Below are positions 46,803 through 54,912 of a stretch of 64,000 bases of DNA, piece after piece. How positions within the stretch are numbered: the first letter of the stretch is position 1; the number at the start of each line of letters is the position of its first letter. The notes under the pieces are model-generated. The model did no database searches and was not told the origin of the DNA. It saw only the letters and a list, made by a program, of their open reading frames with translations. The stretch lies in NCBI GenBank assembly GCA_028278125.1, contig JANQEY010000121.1, forward strand, positions 14,709 through 78,708, given 5' to 3'. This DNA comes from a bacterium (GTDB lineage Bacteria > Electryoneota > Electryoneia > Electryoneales > Electryoneaceae). The translations under genes and the position numbers were made by a program.

Positions 46803-47847
46803 ACGAACAAGTATGGCGCGGAAAATCCGTAACCCGGAAAAAACGAGATCTTCCAGGACAAGGAAAGCGCCAAGAGCAAAGAAAAAAATCGGCAGGAAAA
46901 TCCTTGCAGGACTGGTCCTCTCATGCCTTGTGTTCTTTTCAGTTCGTCACTCTGATTTCCTGCTGCAAAAAGTTGGAATAAAAAAACCGGGTAGTCCTGG
47001 TCTGGAACTGGTAACAGGTGAAGAAGCTTCCGATCAAAAAAACAGTGGTGAAGTTAAAATCAAAGATACACGGGATAAAAATTCAGAATCAGGAGAAATC
47101 GCAGAACAAGATACAGCTGAGATTGCTGATGACAGTAAAAACATTATCTCATGGTTAAGTCTGAAACCATTATTAAACAAAGTGTTTATAGTTGAAAACA
47201 TAAAGCTCAAGGGTGTTTACAGTATCGCCAGGGACAGCCTTTCCAAAAATCTTGAGAGACTGATTGATGAGCCGTTGCTGGATTTGGATTTACCGGTTTT
47301 AGCTGAACAGTTGGAAAAACACCCGAGGATTAAAGAAGTCTCCTTACGCCGTCAATTACCGAAGACGCTGGTAGTAAAAGTGAACGAAAGACGAGAAGTA
47401 GCCCAGGTTATTGTTGGAAACAAACCTCTTGGGATTGACAGGGATGGCGTAATCCTCTCAAAACCGCAACCAGGTTGGCCTGTGGATGTAGCCGTTATAA
47501 CCGGATACAAAAAAAGATTTGGAATAGGTGAGCAGATATCAAATACACCAGTCAAGGATGCGCTGAAGTGGATTCGTGCAGCTGAAAAATATCCCCTGGT
47601 ATCGAGATGGATTACTGAGCTTGAAGTTCAGGATCCCGGGTTAACCTGGATCAGCGGAGCTGATGGGATGCTGGTGAAGCCGGGTAAACATAACATCGAA
47701 GCCCAGGTGGCGACAATAAACGCTTACCTGGTTAAAAAACAGACTGAAAAGACGGAGCCGGGAATAATCGACCTGACTTTTCCCGGTTACCTGATCCTTT
47801 GCGAAAATCGAGAGAAAGATGAAAATACAACAGCTACTGATGCCTGA
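46792..47847 (+). CDS. ftsQ: cell division protein FtsQ
   Basis: 351 residues from GTG 46792, chosen because TAGGTG lies 6 bases upstream; ATG 46813 and earlier GTG 46783 are alternatives. A very basic cytoplasmic N-terminus (Lys/Arg/Ser rich, ~35 residues), one membrane span (about 38-56), a polar acidic linker of ~80 residues, then a POTRA domain (FIVENIKLKGVYSIARDSL...) and FtsQ beta domain (RRQLPKTLVVKVNERREVAQV). The linker is longer than in E. coli FtsQ. Position between murB and ftsA supports the call. Confidence 0.92.
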   Translation: MKFRRTSMARKIRNPEKTRSSRTRKAPRAKKKIGRKILAGLVLSCLVFFSVRHSDFLLQKVGIKKPGSPGLELVTGEEASDQKNSGEVKIKDTRDKNSESGEIAEQDTAEIADDSKNIISWLSLKPLLNKVFIVENIKLKGVYSIARDSLSKNLERLIDEPLLDLDLPVLAEQLEKHPRIKEVSLRRQLPKTLVVKVNERREVAQVIVGNKPLGIDRDGVILSKPQPGWPVDVAVITGYKKRFGIGEQISNTPVKDALKWIRAAEKYPLVSRWITELEVQDPGLTWISGADGMLVKPGKHNIEAQVATINAYLVKKQTEKTEPGIIDLTFPGYLILCENREKDENTTATDA

Positions 47848-47868
47848 TAACCAGCGAGGGAGGGTATA

Positions 47869-49119
47869 ATGCACGCCCGGGAAATGATAGTCGGACTGGA
47901 TCTTGGAACTACCAAGGTATCTACCATTATCGCCGAGGTCGATGAGCAGGGTGCGGCAAATATCGTTGGTGTTGGTTTCTGCGAAGCCCAGGGGATGCAG
48001 AGAGGCGTTGTAATCAACGTCGATAAGACCATCCAGGCTATTGAGCGCAGTATCGAAGAAGCTGAAAGAATGGCCGGTGTGCAGGTTAGTTCGGTTTACG
48101 CCGGTATTGCCGGTGACCATATCCGTTCGATTAACAGCAAGGGTGTTATTGCCGTTACGAGAACATCACGGGATCGTACCGGTGTTATCACCAAGAAGGA
48201 TGTGGACAGGGTAATTGAAGCAGCCAAGGCGATGTACCTGCCCATGGACAGGGAGGTACTCCATGTCCTGCCACGTGAATTTACTGTTGATGATCAGCCG
48301 AATATACCCGATCCGGTTGGAATGACAGGAGTACGTCTCGAAGCGGATGTTCACATCATTACAGGGGCGGTGGCCAGCGCTCAAAATGTTTTCAGGTGTG
48401 TTAAACAGGCTGGTATATCTGTCCGTGACCTTGTGCTTGAACCGCTCGCTTCCAGCTATTCAGTCTTAACTGACGATGAGAAGGAATTTGGTGTTGGGTT
48501 ACTCGATATAGGTGGTGGGACAACCGACATCGCGGTTTTTGAACGGGGTTCGATCAGGCATACATCAGTGATTGGTCTTGGCGGAGAAAATGTAACCCGT
48601 GATATGGCAGTTGGACTAAGAACACCGTTTGAGAACGCTGAAAAAATCAAGATGGAGCATGGCAATTGTTTTGTTGACAGTGCGGAACCGAATGAAGAGG
48701 TGGAAATCCCGGGAATCGGGGGACGTTCTCCAAGAACAGTTTCAGCCGAAACTGTCAGCGAAATAATCCAGCCGAGGATGGAAGAGATATTCGAGCTGGC
48801 AGCGGCGCAAATGCGTAAAGCCGGTGCGTGGGACGCGATTATCACCGGTGGAATAGTTCTCACAGGCGGTGGAGCTCAACTCGACGGTGCTGTGGAACTG
48901 GCTGAAAGTGTATTCCAGCTGCCGGTAAAACTTGGTACTCCCACCGGGCTCGGGGGATTGATGCAGCATGCCAACAGTCCAGTTCACGCAACTGGTGTTG
49001 GGCTTGTTTTATACGGATTGGACCAGGTTGGAAGTCCTGATCCGTTCAGGGGTGACGATACTAAAATTTTCCAGAAAATATTTGGGAGGATGAGGGAATG
49101 GTTCGAAGACTTTTTCTAG
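47869..49119 (+). CDS. ftsA: cell division protein FtsA
   Basis: 416 residues, ribosome site GCGAGGGAGGGTATA. Actin-like ATPase: phosphate 1 loop GLDLGTTKVSTIIAE, SHS2 domain region RGVVINVDKTIQAIERSI, phosphate 2 GLLDIGGGTTDIAVF, and ITGGIVLTGGGAQL. The C-terminus ends in an amphipathic helix (GRMREWFEDFF) that tethers FtsZ to the membrane. The last 22 bases overlap the long ftsZ start. Confidence 0.97.
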   Translation: MHAREMIVGLDLGTTKVSTIIAEVDEQGAANIVGVGFCEAQGMQRGVVINVDKTIQAIERSIEEAERMAGVQVSSVYAGIAGDHIRSINSKGVIAVTRTSRDRTGVITKKDVDRVIEAAKAMYLPMDREVLHVLPREFTVDDQPNIPDPVGMTGVRLEADVHIITGAVASAQNVFRCVKQAGISVRDLVLEPLASSYSVLTDDEKEFGVGLLDIGGGTTDIAVFERGSIRHTSVIGLGGENVTRDMAVGLRTPFENAEKIKMEHGNCFVDSAEPNEEVEIPGIGGRSPRTVSAETVSEIIQPRMEEIFELAAAQMRKAGAWDAIITGGIVLTGGGAQLDGAVELAESVFQLPVKLGTPTGLGGLMQHANSPVHATGVGLVLYGLDQVGSPDPFRGDDTKIFQKIFGRMREWFEDFF

Positions 49120-51146
49120 AAGGCGAAGACGGATCCGAACGGTCGGCCGGACGCATTGGCCCCGAACCGATCCCGGTTGATCCGGAAAAGAACCAGGATA
49201 TCAATTCGGACTCGAACGAAACAGAAGAATCCAGCGAACTCACTGTGCGCGAGATTGTTCTCGGTGACACTTCGGAAACAATTGATAATGCCATCATGAC
49301 CGAAGAGATCTCCGAAGAGGAAACGACGGAAGCTGAAGAAACGATCAAATCAACTATTGAGGCCGAGTTCGAAAATCCCGGTGAAGAAGAGATGTCCATT
49401 TCCGTGACTGTCAAAACGGAAGAGGTCGATGAACTGATGCCAGAACCGGATAAAACCAGGAAGCAGAGCGATCCTGACGAGACTATCAGCATTCCTGTTG
49501 GTGAGGAGGAGGAAAATCCTAAGGCGACAGCCAAACAGGCAAAAGTCGAGGACGGAGATAAAGATCCGGTTGAATCCCTGTATTCCGCCTTGGATGAGCT
49601 TGAAAAAGCAGTCGATATCAATCCTTCCGCGGATGACAGGAATAACAAATTCCTGGAAATCGAATTTGGAAGCGAAAGCGAAGCGGAAGAACCGGAAGCT
49701 GAAAAAGCACCCGTTGATGCATCACTCGACGAAGAGACTGAAGAAGACACAAAAGAAAACAATAACATAGACAACACGGCTACTGAAGTTGAAGACACAG
49801 CAGCCGATGGAGGTCGTTCCATGAGTCTTGATACGCTTGGAGGAAACTTGAGATTCGGCTTCGAGGAGGAGGATCAGCGTGCAAGGATGAAGGTAATCGG
49901 TGTTGGCGGGGCAGGTTCCAATGCCGTGGACAACATGATCAAAAGCGCGCTGGATGGTGTTGAGTTTATTAATGTGAATACCGATGTGCAGGCTCTTGAT
50001 TGCAGCATGCCTGGACGCAAAATCCAGATCGGTAAATCCCTGACAAAGGGACTTGGTGCGGGCGCCAATCCTGAAATCGGACGTGCATCGGCGGAAGAGG
50101 ATATCAACGAATTACGTGATATGCTCGAAGGCGCCGACATGGTCTTCATTACTGCCGGGATGGGCGGCGGAACAGGTACTGGGGCAGCACCTGTTATCGC
50201 GCAACTGGCACGTGAACGTGATATCCTGACAGTAGGTATTGTCAGCCGACCGTTTACGTTTGAAGGACCAAAACGTCTGCAGCGTGCTGAAGCGGGGATC
50301 ACTGAAATGCGTGCTTCGGTTGATTCACTCATCGTTATCCCAAATGACCTTATCCTGAAGATCTGTGATGATGACATTTCGGTTACTTCAGCCTTCCGTA
50401 AAGCCGATGAAGTGTTGTACCAGGGTACAAAAGGTATCAGCGATATCATTAATACCCGTGGTTTTGTTAACCTTGATTTCGCAGACGCAAAGGCGGTTAT
50501 GTCATGTTCCGGTGACGCGATTATGGGACTTGGACAGGCATCAGGTGAGAACAGGGCGGTTGAGGCTGCCGACGCGGCCATCACCAGCCCGTTGCTGGAT
50601 AACCTGAGCATCGAAGGTGCCAAGGGAATCCTGATTAATATTACCGGTAACTCCGATATGGGTATGCTGGAGGTCAACCGTGCCGTTGAACTGATCACCA
50701 GCCGTGCAGGTGAAGAAGCGGATGTCTACTTCGGTATTGTCCATGACGATTCCATCGGTGACATGATCAATGTAACAGTTATCGCCACCGGGTTTAACAG
50801 TGTTGAACCGAAGATTAAACCGATTAAATCCGTTGAGAAGACTAGAACACGTTCAGGTGACGTTCGGGTAACTACCAGGACTACCCCCGTCCAAAGCCAT
50901 GACGCGAACGGAAACGGGAACGCAAACGGCAATGGAAATGCCAATGGCAACGGACCTGCAAATGGCAATGGCCCGTCGAACGGTGACATGGACGATAAGG
51001 GAACAATGACCTTCGAACGTGTTGAAGCGGAATACGATCCATACGAGTCGGATTCCTTACCCGATCCAGACCTGATGGACGAACTTGACGCAAACGATTT
51101 AGAGATGCCCACCTTCCTGAGAAAGAGGAAGTTCAGGAAGGGATAA
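49098..51146 (+). CDS. ftsZ: cell division protein FtsZ with long acidic N-terminal extension and internal start
   Basis: 682 residues from ATG 49098 (GGGAGG 8 bases upstream). Residues 1-263 are an extension rich in Glu, Asp, Ser and Thr, with a helical patch DPVESLYSALDELEKAV near 156-172. The tubulin-like GTPase core begins at MKVIGVGGAGSNAV (264 on), with the tubulin signature GGGTGTG at 356-362. The C-terminus has an Asn-Gly repeat linker and the conserved end peptide EMPTFLRKRKF that binds FtsA. A second ribosome site, GGAGG at 49809-49813, lies 7 bases before an in-frame ATG at 49821, so a 441-residue FtsZ of ordinary form could also be made. Usual FtsZ is 350-450 residues. It polymerises into the division ring. 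Confidence 0.96.
   Translation: MVRRLFLEGEDGSERSAGRIGPEPIPVDPEKNQDINSDSNETEESSELTVREIVLGDTSETIDNAIMTEEISEEETTEAEETIKSTIEAEFENPGEEEMSISVTVKTEEVDELMPEPDKTRKQSDPDETISIPVGEEEENPKATAKQAKVEDGDKDPVESLYSALDELEKAVDINPSADDRNNKFLEIEFGSESEAEEPEAEKAPVDASLDEETEEDTKENNNIDNTATEVEDTAADGGRSMSLDTLGGNLRFGFEEEDQRARMKVIGVGGAGSNAVDNMIKSALDGVEFINVNTDVQALDCSMPGRKIQIGKSLTKGLGAGANPEIGRASAEEDINELRDMLEGADMVFITAGMGGGTGTGAAPVIAQLARERDILTVGIVSRPFTFEGPKRLQRAEAGITEMRASVDSLIVIPNDLILKICDDDISVTSAFRKADEVLYQGTKGISDIINTRGFVNLDFADAKAVMSCSGDAIMGLGQASGENRAVEAADAAITSPLLDNLSIEGAKGILINITGNSDMGMLEVNRAVELITSRAGEEADVYFGIVHDDSIGDMINVTVIATGFNSVEPKIKPIKSVEKTRTRSGDVRVTTRTTPVQSHDANGNGNANGNGNANGNGPANGNGPSNGDMDDKGTMTFERVEAEYDPYESDSLPDPDLMDELDANDLEMPTFLRKRKFRKG
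49809..49823 (+). promoter_or_regulatory. internal ribosome binding site and start codon within ftsZ
   Basis: GGAGG at 49809-49813, spacer TCGTTCC, ATG at 49821, in frame with the long ftsZ. The product would start MSLDTLGGNLRFGF, about 22 residues before the GTPase core, as in ordinary FtsZ. Spacing and sequence are as good as at the upstream start. Confidence 0.55.
50895..50990 (+). repeat. Asn-Gly codon repeat in the FtsZ linker
   Basis: Tandem short repeats of AAC/AAT-GGN-AAN-GCN codons encode HDANGNGNANGNGNANGNGP and on. It forms the flexible linker between the GTPase core and the C-terminal FtsA-binding peptide. Copy number may vary between strains. Confidence 0.75.
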
Positions 51147-51184
51147 TAATACTACACCCAATAAGAAACTAGTCTCCCAAGCGG

Positions 51185-51208
51185 CAAACCCGGCGAAAGC
51201 CGGGTTTG
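51185..51208 (+). terminator. terminator of the dcw cluster after ftsZ
   Basis: Stem CAAACCCGGC / GCCGGGTTTG (10 pairs) with a GAAA tetraloop, then TTGTTTAT, 38 bases past the ftsZ stop. Confidence 0.8.
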
Positions 51209-51250
51209 TTGTTTATAGAAAGTTGTTGTATTTGTCTACCGATCGGGTGG

Positions 51251-51303
51251 CCCGACTTGACTTATATCCTCCGTAGCTTTAGCGAAGGGGGACGTAAGTC
51301 GGG
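51251..51303. repeat. imperfect palindromic repeat element
   Basis: CCCGACTT (51251-51258) pairs with AAGTCGGG (51296-51303); inside, ATCCTCC (51266-51272) pairs with GGGGGAC around 51287-51293, with a CGTAGCTTTAGCGAA centre. Its start, CCCGACTTGA, is shared with the REP-like arms at 13861. It lies just after the dcw terminator, at the edge of an AT-rich island. Confidence 0.5.
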
Positions 51304-51443
51304 TTTCTTAATCCTTTAAACAAAACTACGAAGTCTGATAATAGCAAGCTAATTAAAGATTTTAAGCTATGGAAAAGCGTAACAAGTTATGCAATAGATA
51401 GCGATATGGATTATAGAATCCCTTTTGATCTTGTTTTCTATAA

Positions 51444-53498
51444 TCATGGAGCAGGAATACCAAGTATTTCATATATTAGTGATGGGAAAACTATCGAATG
51501 ATAGCCAATAAATGAAACGTTTATTTTTGCTATAATTGTAAATCCAATAAATACTATTACAACCCATCCCAGATAGTGAGAAATTCTATCGGTTATACTG
51601 CACAGGAACCATCGTTTTCTAGATCTTGAAAAATCAAATAGAACTGCTTTTAATTGATTAACATTTAATAACGTATAAAACTTAAGGAGATGATATAGCG
51701 TGTATACTGAAGATGCGACACTGAGGTTTAATTTCATCGCGGGTATTTTTAGACCGATTAGATAAGGTAATAGATTAATTATAGCAAGAATAAACAATAT
51801 TACACCACTTGGACCTGTGTACTTTTCTTTTAATCGCTCAGGCGTTGATAGATCTTTTAGAAAAAATAGTTTCGTCGGAAATAAGCGAGATAGAATTTTA
51901 GTGTTTATACTATCATATGCTTCAATGCGCCCAAAATTTTCAATTGTAGATGTTACAAGAGAATTTAGTATAGTCTCGCCAGAAGGTTCTTTCAATGATC
52001 TAAGCAGTCTACTTCTGAAATAGTTGGAGCGAAATCTAATTATATCATTTTTTGGAAGATCTTCAATAATATTACATAAATAGAGATAGTCTAATTGCTG
52101 GTTAAGCTGGATTTCATCAATATTTATACCTAATCCTAAACGAATATCATTCAAAAGGTCTTGTCGTTTGTACAAATCTTTTGAACTTAGCAAAAACATA
52201 ACAAGCCTCGATAATGGTTCACGAATTCCATCAAAATCTCGCCTAAAAAACTCCTCTGAAAATGATCTTTTGTTCTCTAGTTTTTCCATGTAAAGTCTAT
52301 CAATGTGCAGATCATTCCATTTATTCGAATCTTCAACGATTTCGCTACATATTTTTTGAATACGATTAGGTAACCCACTGGAAATATCATATATTATATC
52401 AACAATATCTTGCTTATTAGTAATTAGTACTCCTAACTCATGTAAGGGATCGCAAATTAGACCTTCTGCGTCTTCTTTCGATAGTTCACTAAGTTTTATT
52501 AATTTCATTCTTCCTGACAATGGAAATATAGAAGATATGGCAGCTGCAAAGAGGCGGTCATAACCACATAACACTAATCGTAAGTTTGTTTTATCAACAA
52601 GTGACACTAATTTTGTTAATATCTCCCAATCGTTTTCTTCATCTTTCTTTATGAAACGATCTACTTCATCTAAAATTATTGTAGAATTTTTATATTTATG
52701 TTCTGTAAGATTTGAAAATATTTCATATTCGCTCATCTCCTTAATTCTTTTAGGAAAACCTACTCTTCTAATTCGACCACGTACCATATCTGAAGATTCA
52801 AAACCCAATTCATTCAGAATCAAATGCCAAAGATTCTTAGTTTCAGTCAATTCCCGAACGTCTACAAAACATGTCCTGTAAAAGTATCTCTGTTTTGTAT
52901 ATAATTGCATTTCAGGTTGTTTCTTCAACATCCTAAGGGCATATTTTGCTAATGAAGTTTTTCCTATTCTACGAGGACCAACGATGACATGATTTATGTC
53001 TCTATTAATTATAGATTCAATCTCAACTTTTCTTCCAAAAAACATCGTATGTTCTGAATATTTGGTAGTCTGATAAGGATTAAGTCTTTCTATTCCAAAA
53101 TTTTCAAATATTAGCTTTCTAAAACTATCAATATCAATGTTTTTAATTAGATTATAAAATGAATCGAATGATTTTATTATCCATCCATTCAAATTAATAG
53201 AATCGATTTTCGTTTGTGGAAGTAATAATATCCCAGCACTATATCGATCTTGTTTAAAATTAGCTGGAAGGTTATAAAATAATATTTCATTGTTATTATT
53301 TATATTATTAATAGAATTTTCCTCGGTAACGATAATAAGTGGAATATCATTGATCAAACGACGGAATATTTCTACTAAATTCAAGCTATAATACCAGATT
53401 TCAGATTTTAGATTATTAACATATTCGGTTTCCACGTCTAGTTTCTTAAAATCTTTGCACAGAAGTTCAATTTTCTTCAAAGTGATCTTTGACTTCAT
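51444..53498 (-). CDS. membrane-anchored P-loop NTPase (STAND/AAA-like), function unknown
   Basis: 684 residues from ATG 53498, with AAGGAAGCTAAG upstream; a TTG seven codons earlier is possible. Residues 1-150 are unrecognised. The NTPase begins FFGRKVEIESII, with Walker A GPRRIGKTS at 174-182 and Walker B TIILDEVD at 273-280, then LRLVLCGYDRLF and a GLPNRIQKICSEI helix typical of STAND/ORC-like ATPases. A winged-helix-like part follows (to about 480). The last ~130 residues hold three to four hydrophobic spans, so it is probably an inner-membrane protein. Very AT-rich codons unlike its neighbours suggest transfer. Such single-gene or two-gene STAND modules are often defence-related, but nothing here proves it. 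Confidence 0.75.
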   Translation of the reverse strand: MKSKITLKKIELLCKDFKKLDVETEYVNNLKSEIWYYSLNLVEIFRRLINDIPLIIVTEENSINNINNNNEILFYNLPANFKQDRYSAGILLLPQTKIDSINLNGWIIKSFDSFYNLIKNIDIDSFRKLIFENFGIERLNPYQTTKYSEHTMFFGRKVEIESIINRDINHVIVGPRRIGKTSLAKYALRMLKKQPEMQLYTKQRYFYRTCFVDVRELTETKNLWHLILNELGFESSDMVRGRIRRVGFPKRIKEMSEYEIFSNLTEHKYKNSTIILDEVDRFIKKDEENDWEILTKLVSLVDKTNLRLVLCGYDRLFAAAISSIFPLSGRMKLIKLSELSKEDAEGLICDPLHELGVLITNKQDIVDIIYDISSGLPNRIQKICSEIVEDSNKWNDLHIDRLYMEKLENKRSFSEEFFRRDFDGIREPLSRLVMFLLSSKDLYKRQDLLNDIRLGLGINIDEIQLNQQLDYLYLCNIIEDLPKNDIIRFRSNYFRSRLLRSLKEPSGETILNSLVTSTIENFGRIEAYDSINTKILSRLFPTKLFFLKDLSTPERLKEKYTGPSGVILFILAIINLLPYLIGLKIPAMKLNLSVASSVYTLYHLLKFYTLLNVNQLKAVLFDFSRSRKRWFLCSITDRISHYLGWVVIVFIGFTIIAKINVSFIGYHSIVFPSLIYEILGIPAP

Positions 53499-53704
53499 CT
53501 TAGCTTCCTTGAAGTTCAATCAAAACATAATAGTTATAAGATATCGATAATCATTATTTATTGACTAATTATAGAAGCTTAATTCATCAAAGTCATTGGA
53601 CGTCTCAGATTATATCATCGAATTATTATCTGCTGTTAAATTCTAAATAATTATGCTTTTACCAATCCTGATAGTGTTTGAGAATGAATATAATATTAGA
53701 GTGA

Positions 53705-53920
53705 TTATTTAATAGTGATCTCCAATTGATCCATAAACGGTTTCTTTTTCCTTAGATCTATCCAAAAAGAATTTTGTAACGTATTCCTAACATACAATTT
53801 ATTCATAAAAAAGCTTGTAGTATTGTTTACAACAAAAATCAAATAGAAATGATCTTGGGTGAAATGAGAGAGTTCTTCTGGTACAGAAGGATCAAATTTT
53901 TCTTCGCGCACAGAATTCAT
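53705..53920 (-). CDS. short hypothetical frame or gene remnant
   Basis: 71 residues with no ribosome site before ATG 53920. The product ends FYLIFVVNNTTSFFMNKLYVRNTLQNSFWIDLRKKK, which looks like the C-terminal beta part of a larger domain, so it may be a decayed remnant. AT-rich, within the island. No family recognised. Confidence 0.25.
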   Translation of the reverse strand: MNSVREEKFDPSVPEELSHFTQDHFYLIFVVNNTTSFFMNKLYVRNTLQNSFWIDLRKKKPFMDQLEITIK

Positions 53921-54164
53921 CAGAAAGATGTTAAAAAGATACTAACAGTTCGAGAATCGATAAAAATCTTCATATAATCATCTTCAACTATTTTCGGCAA
54001 ATAGTAATGTACATGCTGTTCATCCCATTTATCAAGTTTATTTCGCTAACGTCCTTAAAATTTAAGGAAGCTGCAAATAAATATTTACTTTGGTAGCCTG
54101 CTGTTGGAAGTAGATGAATTTTATTTGTAATTTTCATCTAGCTTCAATGGTATAGGAGGAGGAT

Positions 54165-54788
54165 ATGAGCGAACTTATCTACTATGGACCTGATCCGTTA
54201 CCTGTATATGAATCAAAACAGGCATTTAGAATTGAGATATACCGGCAGCTTCTGACGGCAACTACTGATAGTATGAAACAAAGACTCCAGATGTTGATAC
54301 TTTTAATCACATTAAATGGAGCAGGATTCGTCACAGCTTTTGTTGAATCCGAAAGTGGTTGGGTAATGTTAATGATTGCGTTAGGTTTATTGTTTATTAA
54401 TTCCGTATGTTGGAAGTATCTGGTAAAAATAAATTATAGAATCATTTCTAATGAAATAAGGTCTAAAAATCTCCATCAACAAATGTTTGAAGAAGATCCC
54501 ATCCATGATCTAGGCGAAAAAGAGATTGATATAGAAATTCAAGAACGATATGGTATTAAAAAGCCTAAAGACACTACAATCGAGTTAATAGGCTTTATTA
54601 AATATTTGTTTACTTGGATTTGGATTTTAGTTTTAGCTTTTGGATTATACTCTGCGATTAAGTCATATATCGAAGTTAAAATAGATCCACCAGCTGAGAA
54701 ATCTCAATCCATTGAAAAGTTACAAAAACAACAACCTAAACACATTTATGTAATATTGAAAGAAACTGGTAATAATGTAGTTATTTAA
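54165..54788 (+). CDS. hypothetical multi-span membrane protein
   Basis: 207 residues; a strong ribosome site (TAGGAGGAGGAT) precedes ATG 54165. Two close hydrophobic spans (about 44-63 and 67-85), a cytoplasmic stretch with HDLGEKEIDIEIQERYGIKKP, a third span (about 143-166) and a polar tail. The layout of an N-terminal polar segment, a span pair and a helical cytoplasmic part is like SLATT or RipA-type membrane proteins found with nucleotide-sensing defence systems, but this is only a resemblance. AT-rich; same island as the NTPase. Confidence 0.65.
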   Translation: MSELIYYGPDPLPVYESKQAFRIEIYRQLLTATTDSMKQRLQMLILLITLNGAGFVTAFVESESGWVMLMIALGLLFINSVCWKYLVKINYRIISNEIRSKNLHQQMFEEDPIHDLGEKEIDIEIQERYGIKKPKDTTIELIGFIKYLFTWIWILVLAFGLYSAIKSYIEVKIDPPAEKSQSIEKLQKQQPKHIYVILKETGNNVVI

Positions 54789-54846
54789 TTATTCGCATGT
54801 ACCCGTGTTTGCTTGCTGACACTGTGTATTTGTTTTGCATCTTTTT

Positions 54847-54912
54847 CCCTGACCGAAGGCGGTCAGGGCTACATCTTTATTCCCCGGATTCGCAAAAGCC
54901 GCGCAATCCGGG
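54847..54912. repeat. two adjacent REP-like palindromes, possible bidirectional terminator
   Basis: First hairpin CCCTGACCG-AAGG-CGGTCAGGG (54847-54868). Second: CCCGGATTCGC (54883-54893) with GCG-C-AATCCGGG (54901-54912). Each is followed by CTAC, so they share a GGGCTAC end. The second ends one base before the mutS stop (54913-54915, minus strand). They may end both mutS and the rightward membrane gene. Confidence 0.6.

Noticed and set aside
49098..49820. The acidic stretch before FtsZ as a separate gene
   Set aside because: It has no stop before the FtsZ core and shares one frame with it, so it is part of the same reading frame unless the internal start is used.
53705..53920. Full gene downstream of the NTPase
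   Set aside because: No ribosome site and only a fragment-like product; kept as a low-confidence remnant.
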